Shown: positions 39,382 through 48,214 of the stretch, in pieces | Numbering within the stretch: position 1 is the stretch's first letter | Layout of the letters: each line of letters opens with the position of its first letter | Source of the DNA: Tessaracoccus rhinocerotis | GTDB lineage: Bacteria; Actinomycetota; Actinomycetes; Propionibacteriales; Propionibacteriaceae | Length of the DNA: 64,000 nucleotides | NCBI RefSeq assembly: GCF_007197885.1 | Contig: NZ_VKKG01000001.1 | Coordinates: forward strand, 972,463-1,036,462 | Direction of reading: 5' to 3' | The notes under the pieces: model-generated | The model's input: the letters and a program-made list of their open reading frames with translations, nothing else | Told to the model about the DNA's origin: nothing | Database searches by the model: none | Position numbers and translations under genes: made by a program

Positions 39382-40778
39382 GGCACGTACTTTCTCGTCG
39401 AGGCCGTGGCCTCGATGACCGTACCGCGCTCGGAGGGCCGCAGGCGTCCCATGACCTCGAACTGGGCCAGCAGTGAACCGAGCGTGGAGGCCTCGGCGGG
39501 CCCGGCGACCACCGGGATCCCGAGCGCCTTGGCGGTGAGTTCGCACAACAGCTGGTTGCGGGAGCCGCCGCCCACGAGGTTCAGCTGGCTGGCCGGGCTG
39601 CCGGTGAGTGCCGCGAGGTCGGCGACCCCACGTGCGTAGCGGGCGGCGAACGACTCCAGCAGGGCTCGCACGAGCTGGCCCTGGCCGATCTGGCGCGGTG
39701 CGCCCTGCGCCACCAGGTCCGCCGTGACCCGGGCCACCATGTCGCCGGGGGCGGCGTAGCCGGGCTCGTCGGGATCGATCTGCAGGCCGAGGGAGTCGGA
39801 CTCCTCGGCCATGGCGACCAGCTCGACGATGCCGCTCTCGGCGCCCTCAGCAGCCCACTGCCGCTGGCACTCCTGCAGGATCCACAGGCCGGTGATGTTG
39901 AACAGGGGGCGCACGCCGGCGTCGCCGCGGGCCTCGTTGGTGAGGCCCAGCGCGCGTGCTTCGTCGGAGAGCAGCGGTTCGTCGCGGAGCACGCCCAGTA
40001 CAGACCACGAGCCGCACGACAGGAAGAACGTCTCGCCCTCGTCCGCACGCTGCAGCGCGTGCACGGCGCAGGCGGAGTCGTGCGCGCCGGCGCGCACGAC
40101 CGTCAGCTGCTCGAGCCCCTCGACGATGCAGTGGCCGACGACGTCGTGCTCAGCGGTGAGCTCCCCCATCCAGGTGCGGGGGATGCCCAGCGCGTCGAAC
40201 ACCTCGGTGGCCCAGTCGTTCGCGCCGGGCGCGCAAAGACCGGAGGTGGAGGCGTGGGAGCGCGACCAACGGCGCTGGCCGGAGAGCAGGAAGGTGAAGT
40301 AGTCGGGTAGGAAGAGCACCTGGTCCGTGGCTGCGGCCGTCTCGGGCTCCTCCGAGAGGAACGCGAACAGCTGGTTGGCGGAGTTGATGGTGGCCGGCGC
40401 GATGCCGGTGAGCGCCCAGGCCCGCTCGTCCGAGAGCCGCTCGCGGAACGCGTCCAGCGTGCGGACCGTGCGCTCGTCGCGGTAGGCCCGGCCCGGCGTG
40501 AGGCGCCGGCCCTCGGCGTCCAGCGGCACGACGTCGACGCCCCACGTGTCGACGGAGACGCTGGCGGCGTCCGGGAACCGGCGGACGGCCTCGCGCAGGC
40601 CGATGACCACCTGGTCCCAGATCAGGTCGAGGTCCCAGCAGAGGTAACCGTCCAGCATCTCGGCCCGGTGCGCGAACCGGTGGATCTCCACCTCGGTGAC
40701 TACTCCGTCGACGAGCGTGCCGGCGATGATGCGGCCGGACGAGGAGCCGAGGTCGACGGCGAGGGCGGTTGCGGACAT
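39378..40778 (-). CDS. fucK: FGGY carbohydrate kinase (RhaB-like, probable L-fuculokinase)
   Basis: A 466-residue sugar kinase. The N-terminal ATP motif is AVDLGSSSGRI; VDTWGVDVVPLD and the RhaB-like FLPDYFTFLLSG follow; the second phosphate motif is GSWSVLG and the adenosine motif LNLVGGGSRNQLLCEL. It is closest to the rhamnulokinase type, but the neighbouring isomerase is FucI, so L-fuculose (or D-ribulose) is the more likely substrate. It overlaps the LacI gene by four bases and is separated from fucI by 244 bp filled with palindromic repeats. Confidence 0.85.
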   Translation of the reverse strand: MSATALAVDLGSSSGRIIAGTLVDGVVTEVEIHRFAHRAEMLDGYLCWDLDLIWDQVVIGLREAVRRFPDAASVSVDTWGVDVVPLDAEGRRLTPGRAYRDERTVRTLDAFRERLSDERAWALTGIAPATINSANQLFAFLSEEPETAAATDQVLFLPDYFTFLLSGQRRWSRSHASTSGLCAPGANDWATEVFDALGIPRTWMGELTAEHDVVGHCIVEGLEQLTVVRAGAHDSACAVHALQRADEGETFFLSCGSWSVLGVLRDEPLLSDEARALGLTNEARGDAGVRPLFNITGLWILQECQRQWAAEGAESGIVELVAMAEESDSLGLQIDPDEPGYAAPGDMVARVTADLVAQGAPRQIGQGQLVRALLESFAARYARGVADLAALTGSPASQLNLVGGGSRNQLLCELTAKALGIPVVAGPAEASTLGSLLAQFEVMGRLRPSERGTVIEATASTRKYVP

Positions 40779-40828
40779 GTTCTGGGGACTCCTGGTCGTG
40801 GGATGGATGTGGTTCCGCTGGTTACAGA

Positions 40829-41022
40829 GGTCTCGACACGGACGCCGGGCGTCCTACTCGACCAACGGGGTGGTTCCGCTGGGCGTCCTACTCGACCAAC
40901 GGTTTGTCCCGCTGGTCGAGTAGCCGGCGAGGAACGAGCTGGCGTGTCGAGACCCCCGGTGAGGGAGGTCTCGACACGGACGCGGGGCGTCCTACTCGAC
41001 CAACGGTTTGTCCCGCTGACGG
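40829..41022. repeat. REP-like palindromic cluster between fucI and fucK
   Basis: About four partial or complete elements in both orientations. Recurrent blocks are GGTCTCGACACGGACGC, GGCGTCCTACTCGACCAACG and GGTCGAGTAG ... GAGGAACGAGC ... CGTGTCGAGACC. They fill the gap between fucI and fucK inside one operon, so they probably form stable mRNA hairpins. A block containing GGCGTCCTACTCGACCAACG occurs three times here. Confidence 0.85.
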
Positions 41023-42792
41023 TCAGCCGTAGAGCGGACCGTAGGTGGCGCAGGCGCGGTAGTCGGCGCCCTCGAGGTCGGAGGTGCCGAAGCCCATCCA
41101 GCTCTTGGGACGGAAGATCCGCTCCTTGGACACGTTGTGCATGTTGACCGGGATGCGCAGCATCGAGGCCAGCGTGATCAACTGGTGGCCGATGTGGCCG
41201 TAGGAGATCGCGCCGTGGTTCGAGCCCCACGAGTTCATCACGTCGTAGACCGAGGTGAAGGCACCCTCACCGGTGATGGTCGGAACGAACCAGGTGGTCG
41301 GCCAGCCCGGGTCGGTGCGCAGCTCGATGGTCTTGGCGACCTCGTCGGGCAGTTCGACCGTGTGGCCCTCGGCGATCTGGATCACCGGACCAAGCCCGTC
41401 CACCCAGTTGATGCGAGTCATGGTGACGGGCACCTCGCCGGCGGAGCGGAAGTGCGTGGAGAAGCCACCGCCGCGGAAGTAGCCACCGTTGGCGGGGTGG
41501 AACGTGCTCTCCGCGATCATCGCGTTGATGTCGGACTCCGTGACCTCCCACCAGGGCTTCATCGTCGGGTTGCCGTCGGCGTCCTTCGCGGCGAAGGTGC
41601 CGTCGAGGGTGGTGGCGCCGGAGTTGCGCAGGTCGATCACGCCGCCTGCCGCGAGGCCCTCGGGGCGGTGTCCGGTGACGCGCTCGATGGCGTCGGCGCT
41701 CCAGTACGTGCGCACGTCGGAGAAGATCTGCGGACGGTTCGTCAGCAGGTGGTTGAAGACCATCGACGCACCGTTGAGGTTGTCGTTCTCGGTGGCCATC
41801 AGGCTGGGCTGGCGCTTGCCGTTCCAGTCGAAGGTGGTGTTGAGCAGGGTCTCCATCAGGTCACCGTTGGGCAGGTAGTCCGTCCACTGGCGCTGGCCCT
41901 GGAATCCGGAGATCAGGGCGCCGTGACCCAGCGCCTCCTCCTCGAAGCCCATCTCGGCGAGCTTCGGGTTGCCCTCCATCAGGTCCCGTCCGATGAGGAC
42001 CATCTTGGTGACGTAGGGCCACCACTCCTCATGGTCCTCGGCGGTCTTCTGGAACTGGGGCTCGTTGAAGTCCTCGCCCTGCTTGAGGTTCTCGCGCACC
42101 CACTTGTAGGCCACCTCGTACTCGTCCTTGTCGTAGATCTCGAGCTTGATGCGGCGCTCGATCTCAACCATGTCGACGTACTCGTTGCGCATGCCCAGGT
42201 ACGGGGTCCAGAACTCCTCCTTGACCACGCAGCCGGCGATGCCCATGGACACGCCGCCGATGGACAGGTACGACTTGCCCTTCATCTGCGCGACGGCGAG
42301 GCCGGCGGTGGCGTAGTCCAGCAGGCGCTGGCGAACGTCGTCCGGGATGGTGTCGTCGTCGGCGTCCTGCACCTCCTCGCCGTAGATGCCGAAGGCGGGG
42401 ATGCCCAGCTGGGCGTGGCCGGCGAGGGCGGCGGCCAGGTAGACCGCGCCGGGACGCTCGGAGCCGTTGAAGCCCCAGATGGCGTGCGGCATGTTGCGGT
42501 CGAGGTCGATGGTCTCGGAGCCGTAGCACCAGCAGGGGGTGACGCTCAGCGTGAGGCCGACGTTCTCGCGGCGGAACTTCTCGGCGGCGGCCTGCGCCTC
42601 CGGGACGCGTCCGATCGTGGAATCGGCGATGACCACCTGGACCGGGGTGCCGTCGGGGTACTTCAACTCGGACTCGTAGAGCGCCTTGACGCGCTCAGCC
42701 ATGCCCATCGTCTGGTCCTCGAGGCTCTCGCGCACTCCGCGGCGACGGCCGTCGATGATGGGACGAATGCCGATCTTCGGGTAGTTGGTCAT
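41023..42792 (-). CDS. fucI: L-fucose isomerase
   Basis: A 589-residue metal-dependent aldose-ketose isomerase that converts L-fucose to L-fuculose (and often D-arabinose to D-ribulose). The N-terminus reads [20 protein letters not shown]; then the [15 protein letters not shown] block, FGIYGEEVQ, the metal-binding region [20 protein letters not shown] and the C-terminal [20 protein letters not shown]. Length matches the family. The ATG at 42792 has GAGAGGTG nine bases upstream. A 9-bp tandem repeat lies in its leader. It is the fourth gene of the operon. Confidence 0.95.
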   Translation of the reverse strand: MTNYPKIGIRPIIDGRRRGVRESLEDQTMGMAERVKALYESELKYPDGTPVQVVIADSTIGRVPEAQAAAEKFRRENVGLTLSVTPCWCYGSETIDLDRNMPHAIWGFNGSERPGAVYLAAALAGHAQLGIPAFGIYGEEVQDADDDTIPDDVRQRLLDYATAGLAVAQMKGKSYLSIGGVSMGIAGCVVKEEFWTPYLGMRNEYVDMVEIERRIKLEIYDKDEYEVAYKWVRENLKQGEDFNEPQFQKTAEDHEEWWPYVTKMVLIGRDLMEGNPKLAEMGFEEEALGHGALISGFQGQRQWTDYLPNGDLMETLLNTTFDWNGKRQPSLMATENDNLNGASMVFNHLLTNRPQIFSDVRTYWSADAIERVTGHRPEGLAAGGVIDLRNSGATTLDGTFAAKDADGNPTMKPWWEVTESDINAMIAESTFHPANGGYFRGGGFSTHFRSAGEVPVTMTRINWVDGLGPVIQIAEGHTVELPDEVAKTIELRTDPGWPTTWFVPTITGEGAFTSVYDVMNSWGSNHGAISYGHIGHQLITLASMLRIPVNMHNVSKERIFRPKSWMGFGTSDLEGADYRACATYGPLYG

Positions 42793-42830
42793 GCAGGTAA
42801 CACCTCTCACGTGTCGGGTGGAAATCTTTG

Positions 42831-42866
42831 CTTGTGGTGCTTGTGGTGCTTGTGGTGCTTGTGGGC
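42831..42866. repeat. 9-bp tandem repeat in the fucI leader
   Basis: CTTGTGGTG is repeated three times and then once with change (CTTGTGGGC). On the minus strand it reads CACCACAAG and lies about 39 nt before the fucI start codon. Copy number could vary by slippage, altering the spacing between the upstream hairpin and fucI. Confidence 0.8.
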
Positions 42867-42900
42867 AGCGGCACCGCCCCGGTTTCGGGACGGTGCCGCT
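42867..42900. terminator. Hairpin after the sugar-binding protein gene
   Basis: A 10-bp stem (AGCGGCACCG and CGGTGCCGCT) with a 14-nt loop, 77 bp past the stop of the binding-protein gene on the minus strand. It may end or attenuate transcription between the transporter and enzyme genes, or protect the upstream mRNA from decay. No T-run is visible. Confidence 0.6.
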
Positions 42901-42933
42901 GTTCTGTTCAAACTTCGCGTGCGAGTTCTGGAA

Positions 42934-42971
42934 GGTCTCGACAGGGCGCGAAGGCGCCCCTACTCGACCAT
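42934..42971. repeat. REP-like palindrome after the sugar-binding protein gene
   Basis: One element: GGTCTCGACAGGGCGC, then GGCGCCCCTACTCGACC. It starts five bases past the stop of the binding-protein gene (42977, minus strand). Same family as the clusters at 40.8, 53.2, 57.8 and 59.8 kb. Confidence 0.8.
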
Positions 42972-42976
42972 GGGGG

Positions 42977-44050
42977 TCACTCGTACAGGTTGGCGGCGAT
43001 CTCGGGATCGTCGATGTTGTTGGCGTCGTACCAGGCGAAGCCGGAGTCGATGATCTCGGGCTGCTCGATGCCGTTGACGGCCTTGATGGCGGCGACGACG
43101 GTCTCGTAGCCCATCTTCACCGGCGACTGGGTGATGGCGCCGGCCATGCGGCCGTCACGAACCGCGTCCATCTGGGTCTTGCCGGAGTCGAAGCCGATGA
43201 CGACGAGGTCCTCGACGCCGGACTCGGTGACGCCCTGGACGGCGCCGGAGGCGGCGGCCTCGTTGGTGCCGTAGATGCCGACGATCTCAGGGTTGGCCTG
43301 GATCATGGCCTTGGCGGTGTTGGCTGCGAGGCCAACCTCACCTGCGACCTGCGGCTCGAGCACGGTGATGCCGGGGGCGTTCTCCTTGACGTAGTCGACG
43401 AAGCCGTCGCAGCGCTGCTTGCCGGTCTGGGAGGTCTGGTCGTGGCAGATGACGCCGATCTGGCCCTCGCCACCGGTCAGCTCGATCATGTGCTTGGCGG
43501 CCTCGGCGGCAGCGGCGGCGTTGTCGGTCTGGATGGTGGTCACGGGGAGGTCGGAGTCGACGCCGGAGTCGAACGCCACCATCGGGATGCCGGCGGCCTC
43601 GATCTTCTGCAGGATCGGCTCGGCCGCGCCCGTGTCGAGTGCCGCGAAGCCGATGGCGATCGGGTCGCCGTCGAGGGCGGTCTGGAGCTGGTCGAGCTGC
43701 TGGGTGACCTTGGTCTCGTCGTCGGGGCCGACGAACTCGATGGAGTAGTTGTAGTCCTCGCCGGCCTGCAGCGCACCCTCGTTGACGGCCTGCCAGAAGC
43801 GGTGCTGGAAGCCCTTCGAGACCAGGTAGATGGTCTCGCCGTTGCCCTGCGGGATGTCGCCCTCACCTGCGGGGGTGGTCTCCTCAGCCGCAGTAGTCTC
43901 CTCAGCCGCAGTGGTCTCCTCGGCTGCGGTGGTCTCGGCCGCAGTGGTGTCTGCGGGCTCCGCGGTCTCGGTCGGGGTGGAGGTCGTGCACGCTGTGAGG
44001 CCGAGGGCCAGCAGCGACGACGCCGCGATGGCGGTACGCAAAAGACGCAT
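42977..44050 (-). CDS. Sugar ABC transporter substrate-binding lipoprotein
   Basis: A 357-residue lipoprotein of the RbsB/MglB type. The signal peptide ends in a lipobox (LALGLTAC). A Thr/Glu/Ala-rich tether follows, made of repeated A-A-E-E-T-T units encoded by 18-bp DNA repeats. The binding domain has [29 protein letters not shown] and [17 protein letters not shown]. An upstream ATG at 44065 is possible, but the ATG at 44050 has AAAGGAAAG before it. It captures the sugar for the adjacent permease and ATPase, probably L-fucose from the operon context. Confidence 0.9.
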   Translation of the reverse strand: MRLLRTAIAASSLLALGLTACTTSTPTETAEPADTTAAETTAAEETTAAEETTAAEETTPAGEGDIPQGNGETIYLVSKGFQHRFWQAVNEGALQAGEDYNYSIEFVGPDDETKVTQQLDQLQTALDGDPIAIGFAALDTGAAEPILQKIEAAGIPMVAFDSGVDSDLPVTTIQTDNAAAAAEAAKHMIELTGGEGQIGVICHDQTSQTGKQRCDGFVDYVKENAPGITVLEPQVAGEVGLAANTAKAMIQANPEIVGIYGTNEAAASGAVQGVTESGVEDLVVIGFDSGKTQMDAVRDGRMAGAITQSPVKMGYETVVAAIKAVNGIEQPEIIDSGFAWYDANNIDDPEIAANLYE

Positions 44051-44138
44051 TGTCTTTCCTTTCATTCGAGCAGCGATGCTCTTTGTGGTTGCCGGGAGCA
44101 GGATGCTCCTAGGTCAGTTATTCAGTTGTTTGGGGGGA

Positions 44139-45179
44139 TCAGGCCGCGGCGGCGCGGCGACGGCGGAGGTTGTCGACGAACACGGCGATGATGACGACGA
44201 TGCCGGTGACGACGAACTGCCACTCCTGGGCGATACCCATCATCAGCAGGCCCTTCTTGAGGGTCTCCATGATCAGGGCGCCGACGACGGTGCCGAGGAT
44301 GTTGGCGCGGCCGCCGGCCAGGGAGGTGCCACCGATGACGACCGCGGCGATCACGTTCAGCTCGAAGCCCAGGCCCTCTGCGGGCTGGACGAAGCCGAAG
44401 CGTGCCGAGTAGAGGATGGCGCCGAAGGCGACGAACACGCCGGCCACCACGTACACCAGCATCTTCCACAGCTTGGTGTTGACGCCGGAGAGGCGGGTGG
44501 CCTCCTCGTTGGAACCGATCGCCAGGGCGTAGCGGCCGAGCAGCGTCTTGTTCAGCATGACGGCCGCGACGACGGCGAGCAGGATGAAGAACAGCACGGC
44601 GTTGGGCACACCGGGGATCAGTTGGCCGTTGGCGATCCAGCCGTAGCCGGGGTTCTTGATGGAGATGGAGGCCTTGTCCGAGATGATCAGCGCCAGGCCG
44701 CGCGCCACCATCATCGTGGCCAGCGTCGCGATGAACGGCGGCAGTCCCAGATAGGCGATGTTCGCGCCGTTGGCGAGCCCGAGGGCACCGCCGACCAGCA
44801 GCACCAGGATGAGGCCGCCGCCCAGCGGCATGTTCATCCACTCGCCGGAGAGGAACACGCCCGCCATCACGGCCACCAGCGTCATGCCGGTGCCGGAGCT
44901 CAGGTCGATGCCACCCGTGGCGATGACGAAGGTCGCGCCCAGCGCCATCACGCCGATGTAGGCGGACTGCTGGACGATGTCGAGCGCGATGCTGAACTGT
45001 GCGAAGTTCGGGGCCGCGAACATGAAGAAGATGTAGATGCCCACCAGTGCGGCGAACACGAAGATCTGCTGCACCGACGAGCGCATGATCCTCGACATCG
45101 TCGACGGCGCGTCCGCCGTTTCCGCGGCGGCTGCCCGGGTCGGGGCCGGCTTCTGGTCCACGTTGTTCTTCTCGCTCAC
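44139..45179 (-). CDS. Sugar ABC transporter permease
   Basis: A 346-residue RbsC/MglC-type permease with about eight to ten hydrophobic segments. Family motifs are VIATGGIDLSSG and AIGSNEEATRLSGVNTKLWK, then VIGGTSLAGGRANILGTVVG. A basic C-terminus (RRRRAAAA) is cytoplasmic. Its start overlaps the ATPase gene stop by four bases. A single permease gene suggests a homodimeric channel with the double-domain ATPase. Confidence 0.93.
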   Translation of the reverse strand: MSEKNNVDQKPAPTRAAAAETADAPSTMSRIMRSSVQQIFVFAALVGIYIFFMFAAPNFAQFSIALDIVQQSAYIGVMALGATFVIATGGIDLSSGTGMTLVAVMAGVFLSGEWMNMPLGGGLILVLLVGGALGLANGANIAYLGLPPFIATLATMMVARGLALIISDKASISIKNPGYGWIANGQLIPGVPNAVLFFILLAVVAAVMLNKTLLGRYALAIGSNEEATRLSGVNTKLWKMLVYVVAGVFVAFGAILYSARFGFVQPAEGLGFELNVIAAVVIGGTSLAGGRANILGTVVGALIMETLKKGLLMMGIAQEWQFVVTGIVVIIAVFVDNLRRRRAAAA

Positions 45180-46696
45180 GCTGCGTCTCCTGCCAGTTGG
45201 GCGTGGCCGACTGTGGCCAGCTCCATGATGTTCTCCTGGGTGGCGTCCTCGTTGTCGAGGACACCGGTGATGTGTCCGGCGGCCATCACTGCGATGCGGT
45301 GGCTCATCCTGAGCACCTCCGGCAGTTCCGAACTGATCATGATGATGGCCTTGCCCTGCGCACTGAGGGTCTCGAGGAGCTCGTAGATCTCCTCCTTCGC
45401 CCCGACGTCGATGCCGCGCGTCGGCTCGTCGAAGATCAGCACGTCACAGTTGCGCACCAGCCACTTGGCGATGACCACCTTCTGCTGGTTCCCGCCCGAG
45501 AGCTTGCCCATCAGCTGGTTGACCGACGGGGTCTTGACGCGCAGCTTGTCCGAGTACTCGGTGCCGACCGTCTTGATCTTGCCGTCGAGGATGAAGCCGC
45601 CGACGTGGAAGTCGTTCATGGCCGCCATCACCGTGTTGGCCTTGATGTCCTGGTCCAGGAGGAGTCCGAAGTGCTTGCGGTCCTCGGAAAGGTAGCCGAT
45701 GCCGTTGCGCACGGCGTCGGCTGCGGTGCGGATGTTGAGCTTCTTGCCGTGCAGCTCGACCTCGCCGCTGGTACGGGGGTCGGCGCCGAACACGCAGCGG
45801 GCCACCTCGGTGCGACCGGCGCCCATCAGGCCGGCGAAGCCGAGGATCTCGCCCTTGCGGACCTCGAAGTTGATGTCGCGCAGCAGCTTGCGGGTGTTCA
45901 GGCCTCTGACCTTCAGCACCACCTCGTCGGACTGGCGAACGTTGCGTGGGCGGGCCTCTGCGGAGACCTCGCGGCCCACCATCATCGAGATGATTTCGCG
46001 CATCTCGACCTCGTGGGTGTTGACGGTGCCGACGAACTCGCCGTCGCGGATCACCGTCACGCGGTCCGTGATCTCCTCGATCTCGGGCATGCGGTGGGAG
46101 ATGTAGATGAGCCCGGTCTCGGGCGTGATGAAGTCCCTGATCATGCCGAACAGCGCCTCGGTCTCGGCGACGGTCAGGGCCGCCGTCGGCTCGTCCATGA
46201 CGAGGATGCGGGACTCGTACGACAGGGCACGGGCGATCTCGACCATCTGCTGGCGGGCCACCGAGAGGTCACCGACGCGGCTCCTCGGGTCGATCCTCAT
46301 GCCGAGGCGCTCGAACAGCTCGGAGGCGCGGCGGTTGAGCTCGGCGTCGTTGATCCAGCCGCCCTTGTGGCTGCCGTCGCGGCCGATGAAAAGGTTCTGG
46401 GCCACGGTGAGGTCCGGGACCATGTTCAGTTCCTGGTGGATGATCGACAGGCCGAGTTCCCTGGCGTGGTTCACGCCGGTGACCTCCACCTGCTCGCCGT
46501 CCAGCCAGATCTCGCCGCCCGGGTCATGGGTGTAGATGCCGGTCAGCACCTTCATCAACGTCGACTTCCCGGCCCCGTTCTCCCCGCACAGGCCCAGCAC
46601 CTCGCCGGCGCGCAGGTCGAGGCTCACGTTCTGGAGCGCCTTGACGCCCGGGAACGTCTTGCTTATGTCTCGTAGTTCGAGCAATGTCCTGGTCAC
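45176..46696 (-). CDS. Sugar ABC transporter ATP-binding protein (two nucleotide domains)
   Basis: A 506-residue RbsA/MglA-type ATPase. The first domain has Walker A GENGAGKSTLMKVL and a signature-like VARQQMVEIARAL with Walker B ILVMDEPTAAL. The second domain has the altered Walker A GLMGAGRTEVARC, typical of this family, LSGGNQQKVVIAKWL and VLIFDEPTRGIDVG. The start is a GTG at 46696 after GAGGGAG. It is the first gene of the operon, preceded by twin LacI operators. Confidence 0.93.
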   Translation of the reverse strand: MTRTLLELRDISKTFPGVKALQNVSLDLRAGEVLGLCGENGAGKSTLMKVLTGIYTHDPGGEIWLDGEQVEVTGVNHARELGLSIIHQELNMVPDLTVAQNLFIGRDGSHKGGWINDAELNRRASELFERLGMRIDPRSRVGDLSVARQQMVEIARALSYESRILVMDEPTAALTVAETEALFGMIRDFITPETGLIYISHRMPEIEEITDRVTVIRDGEFVGTVNTHEVEMREIISMMVGREVSAEARPRNVRQSDEVVLKVRGLNTRKLLRDINFEVRKGEILGFAGLMGAGRTEVARCVFGADPRTSGEVELHGKKLNIRTAADAVRNGIGYLSEDRKHFGLLLDQDIKANTVMAAMNDFHVGGFILDGKIKTVGTEYSDKLRVKTPSVNQLMGKLSGGNQQKVVIAKWLVRNCDVLIFDEPTRGIDVGAKEEIYELLETLSAQGKAIIMISSELPEVLRMSHRIAVMAAGHITGVLDNEDATQENIMELATVGHAQLAGDAA

Positions 46697-46756
46697 TCGC
46701 ACTCCCTCGTACGTCCGCTTGCCTGGCTGCTTGGACGCGACGCACCACCACTGCTG

Positions 46757-46792
46757 TGTTAGCGCTGCCATCGCTTGGTGTTAACGCTAGCA
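46757..46792. promoter_or_regulatory. Twin LacI-family operators upstream of the fucose-type operon
   Basis: TGTTAGCGCTGCCA at 46757-46770 and TGTTAACGCTAGCA at 46779-46792 each differ from the palindrome TGTTAGCGCTAACA at two or three positions. Their starts are 22 bp apart, about two helical turns. They lie 61-96 bp upstream of the ATPase gene start. The LacI regulator encoded within the operon is the likely ligand. Confidence 0.8.
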
Positions 46793-46984
46793 CCCACCCA
46801 CCCGGAAACGAAAGCGGGGTTACCAAACTGTGATGCTGGCGGCTCCGCGCGCGGGGCCTGAGCGCTTCCCTGCGCGGCCGGATCAACCCGCCGTTGACGA
46901 GGACCTGGGCCGTCGGAAATGAGTACCCGGAGCAGCGTGTCGTGATCCCCTCGGGCGCTAGCGTCACGGTTGTGAGGAGGCCCC

Positions 46985-47407
46985 ATGTCACAGTCCGCTG
47001 ACCGCCCGGCCGGAGCCACGCTCTCCGACACCGTCGCCCGGGTCATCGAGTTCGCGTCCCAGTCGGGTCGCAGCATCCGCCAGGGGGCCGAGATCGAGCC
47101 CGTCGAGGCGGAGGCCAGCCGCAACGACCGCTCCGTCGTCGTGCGCGCATCAACGGAGGAGATCATCGCCATCGAGATCACCGAGCCCATCCGCGTTCCC
47201 GCCGCGGAACTCGCCGCGCTGGTGACCGAGGCCGCCAACGAGGCGCTCGCAGCCGCCCGCGAGCAGGCCATGGCCCAGTTCGCGGGGATGCCGGACCTGG
47301 CGGAGGTGCAGGAGGGCCTCAGGTCGCTCCAGGGCGAGGTGCTGGACTCCTACCGGGTCGAGATGGCCAAGCTCGAGGACCTCACGAAGGGCCTGGCCAG
47401 TGGTTGA
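46985..47407 (+). CDS. YbaB/EbfC-like protein of a type VII toxin cassette
   Basis: A 140-residue protein. Its middle and C-terminal half (VRASTEEIIAIEI, then AAELAALVTEAANEALAAAR and MAQFAGM) follow the YbaB/EbfC pattern of a small beta sheet and a long helix. Paralogues of this family often precede type VII effector genes in actinobacteria. The N-terminal 40 residues are variable. The ATG has GGAGG upstream. It overlaps the next gene by 8 bp. Confidence 0.7.
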   Translation: MSQSADRPAGATLSDTVARVIEFASQSGRSIRQGAEIEPVEAEASRNDRSVVVRASTEEIIAIEITEPIRVPAAELAALVTEAANEALAAAREQAMAQFAGMPDLAEVQEGLRSLQGEVLDSYRVEMAKLEDLTKGLASG

Positions 47408-47729
47408 GGTCCGGTTCGACCCGCAGAGCTGGGACGACGGCGCCCGCCGTGTCACCGCCGGGGCGCAGGACTTCGCCGCCACCGCGAACGCCACCCTCGC
47501 CCGTGTCAGCGACCTGGGCCGGCTGGGCTGCAACGACGGCGGCACGCTCGCCGACGCCGCACTGGGCATGGTCTTCCCCGCGCTGTTCCAGGCCGTGCAG
47601 GAGACGGTGGCCGGAATCTCCGAGGGGCTCGCGCAGGAGGCCGGCAACATGCAGGTCACCGGCACCAACTACCGCACCGTCGAGGAATCCAACACCGCCA
47701 CCGCGGCCACCATCAACGAGGGGCTCTGA
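47400..47729 (+). CDS. WXG100/EspC-like type VII secretion protein
   Basis: A 109-residue helical protein starting at a GTG. The N-terminal half has FDPQSWDDGARRVTAGAQDF and the C-terminal half MQVTGTNYRTVEESNTATA, which fits the short two-helix fold of EspC/WXG100-like proteins (small helical partner exported by type VII systems). It overlaps the YbaB-like gene by 8 bp and is followed after 1 bp by the next gene. No ESX secretion machinery is in the window. Confidence 0.65.
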   Translation: MVEVRFDPQSWDDGARRVTAGAQDFAATANATLARVSDLGRLGCNDGGTLADAALGMVFPALFQAVQETVAGISEGLAQEAGNMQVTGTNYRTVEESNTATAATINEGL

Positions 47730-47730
47730 G

Positions 47731-48213
47731 ATGGGAATGCAACTGCCGGGCTGGCTGCGCCAGGCCCTCGAGTACGTGGGATACGACTGGCCCGCCACGG
47801 ACGAGTCCGTGCTGTGGGACTGGGCACAACAGTGGAACACGCTCGCAGGAGAGTGCACCCAGGTCATCTCCCAGGTGCAGCAGGGGGCCGAGCTCGTCAC
47901 CGTCGCCAACCAAGGGCCGGCGGCCCGCGCCTTCGCCCAGCACTTCGGCGGCGAGGACACCAACCTGAAGGCCATCGTCGACTTCCGGCAGGGTGCGGTG
48001 AACGTGGCCGGCGCCCACGGCGTCGCGGCGGGCATCGTCCTCACCATGAAGCTGGCGGTGATCGCACAGCTCGTGATCCTCGCGGCGGCCATCGCGTCGG
48101 CGGTCGCGACGCTCGGGCTCGCCTCCGGGGCCGCCCTCGCCGCGCGGCAGGCGGCCAAGTGGGCGATCGAGGCGGCCATCAACATCGCAGTCGAACAGAT
48201 CCTGGCGGCCTGA
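47731..48213 (+). CDS. Type VII secretion-signal module of a polymorphic toxin, split from the toxin
   Basis: A 160-residue protein. The first 90 residues resemble the N-terminal secretion domain of type VII polymorphic toxins (WDWAQQWNTLAGECTQVISQ, AARAFAQHF). A hydrophobic segment with Ala/Gly-rich helices follows (MKLAVIAQLVILAAAIASAV and beyond). In related proteins the toxin domain follows in the same chain. Here the frame ends with TGA at 48213 and the toxin gene begins in another frame one base later. The ATG at 47731 lies one base after the preceding stop, so the whole cassette is coupled. Confidence 0.65.
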   Translation: MGMQLPGWLRQALEYVGYDWPATDESVLWDWAQQWNTLAGECTQVISQVQQGAELVTVANQGPAARAFAQHFGGEDTNLKAIVDFRQGAVNVAGAHGVAAGIVLTMKLAVIAQLVILAAAIASAVATLGLASGAALAARQAAKWAIEAAINIAVEQILAA

Positions 48214-48214
48214 C

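Noticed and set aside
42831..42866. Short direct repeats as a CRISPR array
   Set aside because: Units of 9 bp without spacers are simple tandem repeats; no cas genes are present.
41137..43053. Long plus-strand frame opposite fucI
   Set aside because: Same shadow effect; the minus strand encodes a full L-fucose isomerase.
46955..46966. GGCGCTAGCGTC as a third LacI operator
   Set aside because: It lacks the TGTTA and TAACA outer arms and lies in front of the toxin cassette on the other side; similarity is limited to the CGCTAGC core.
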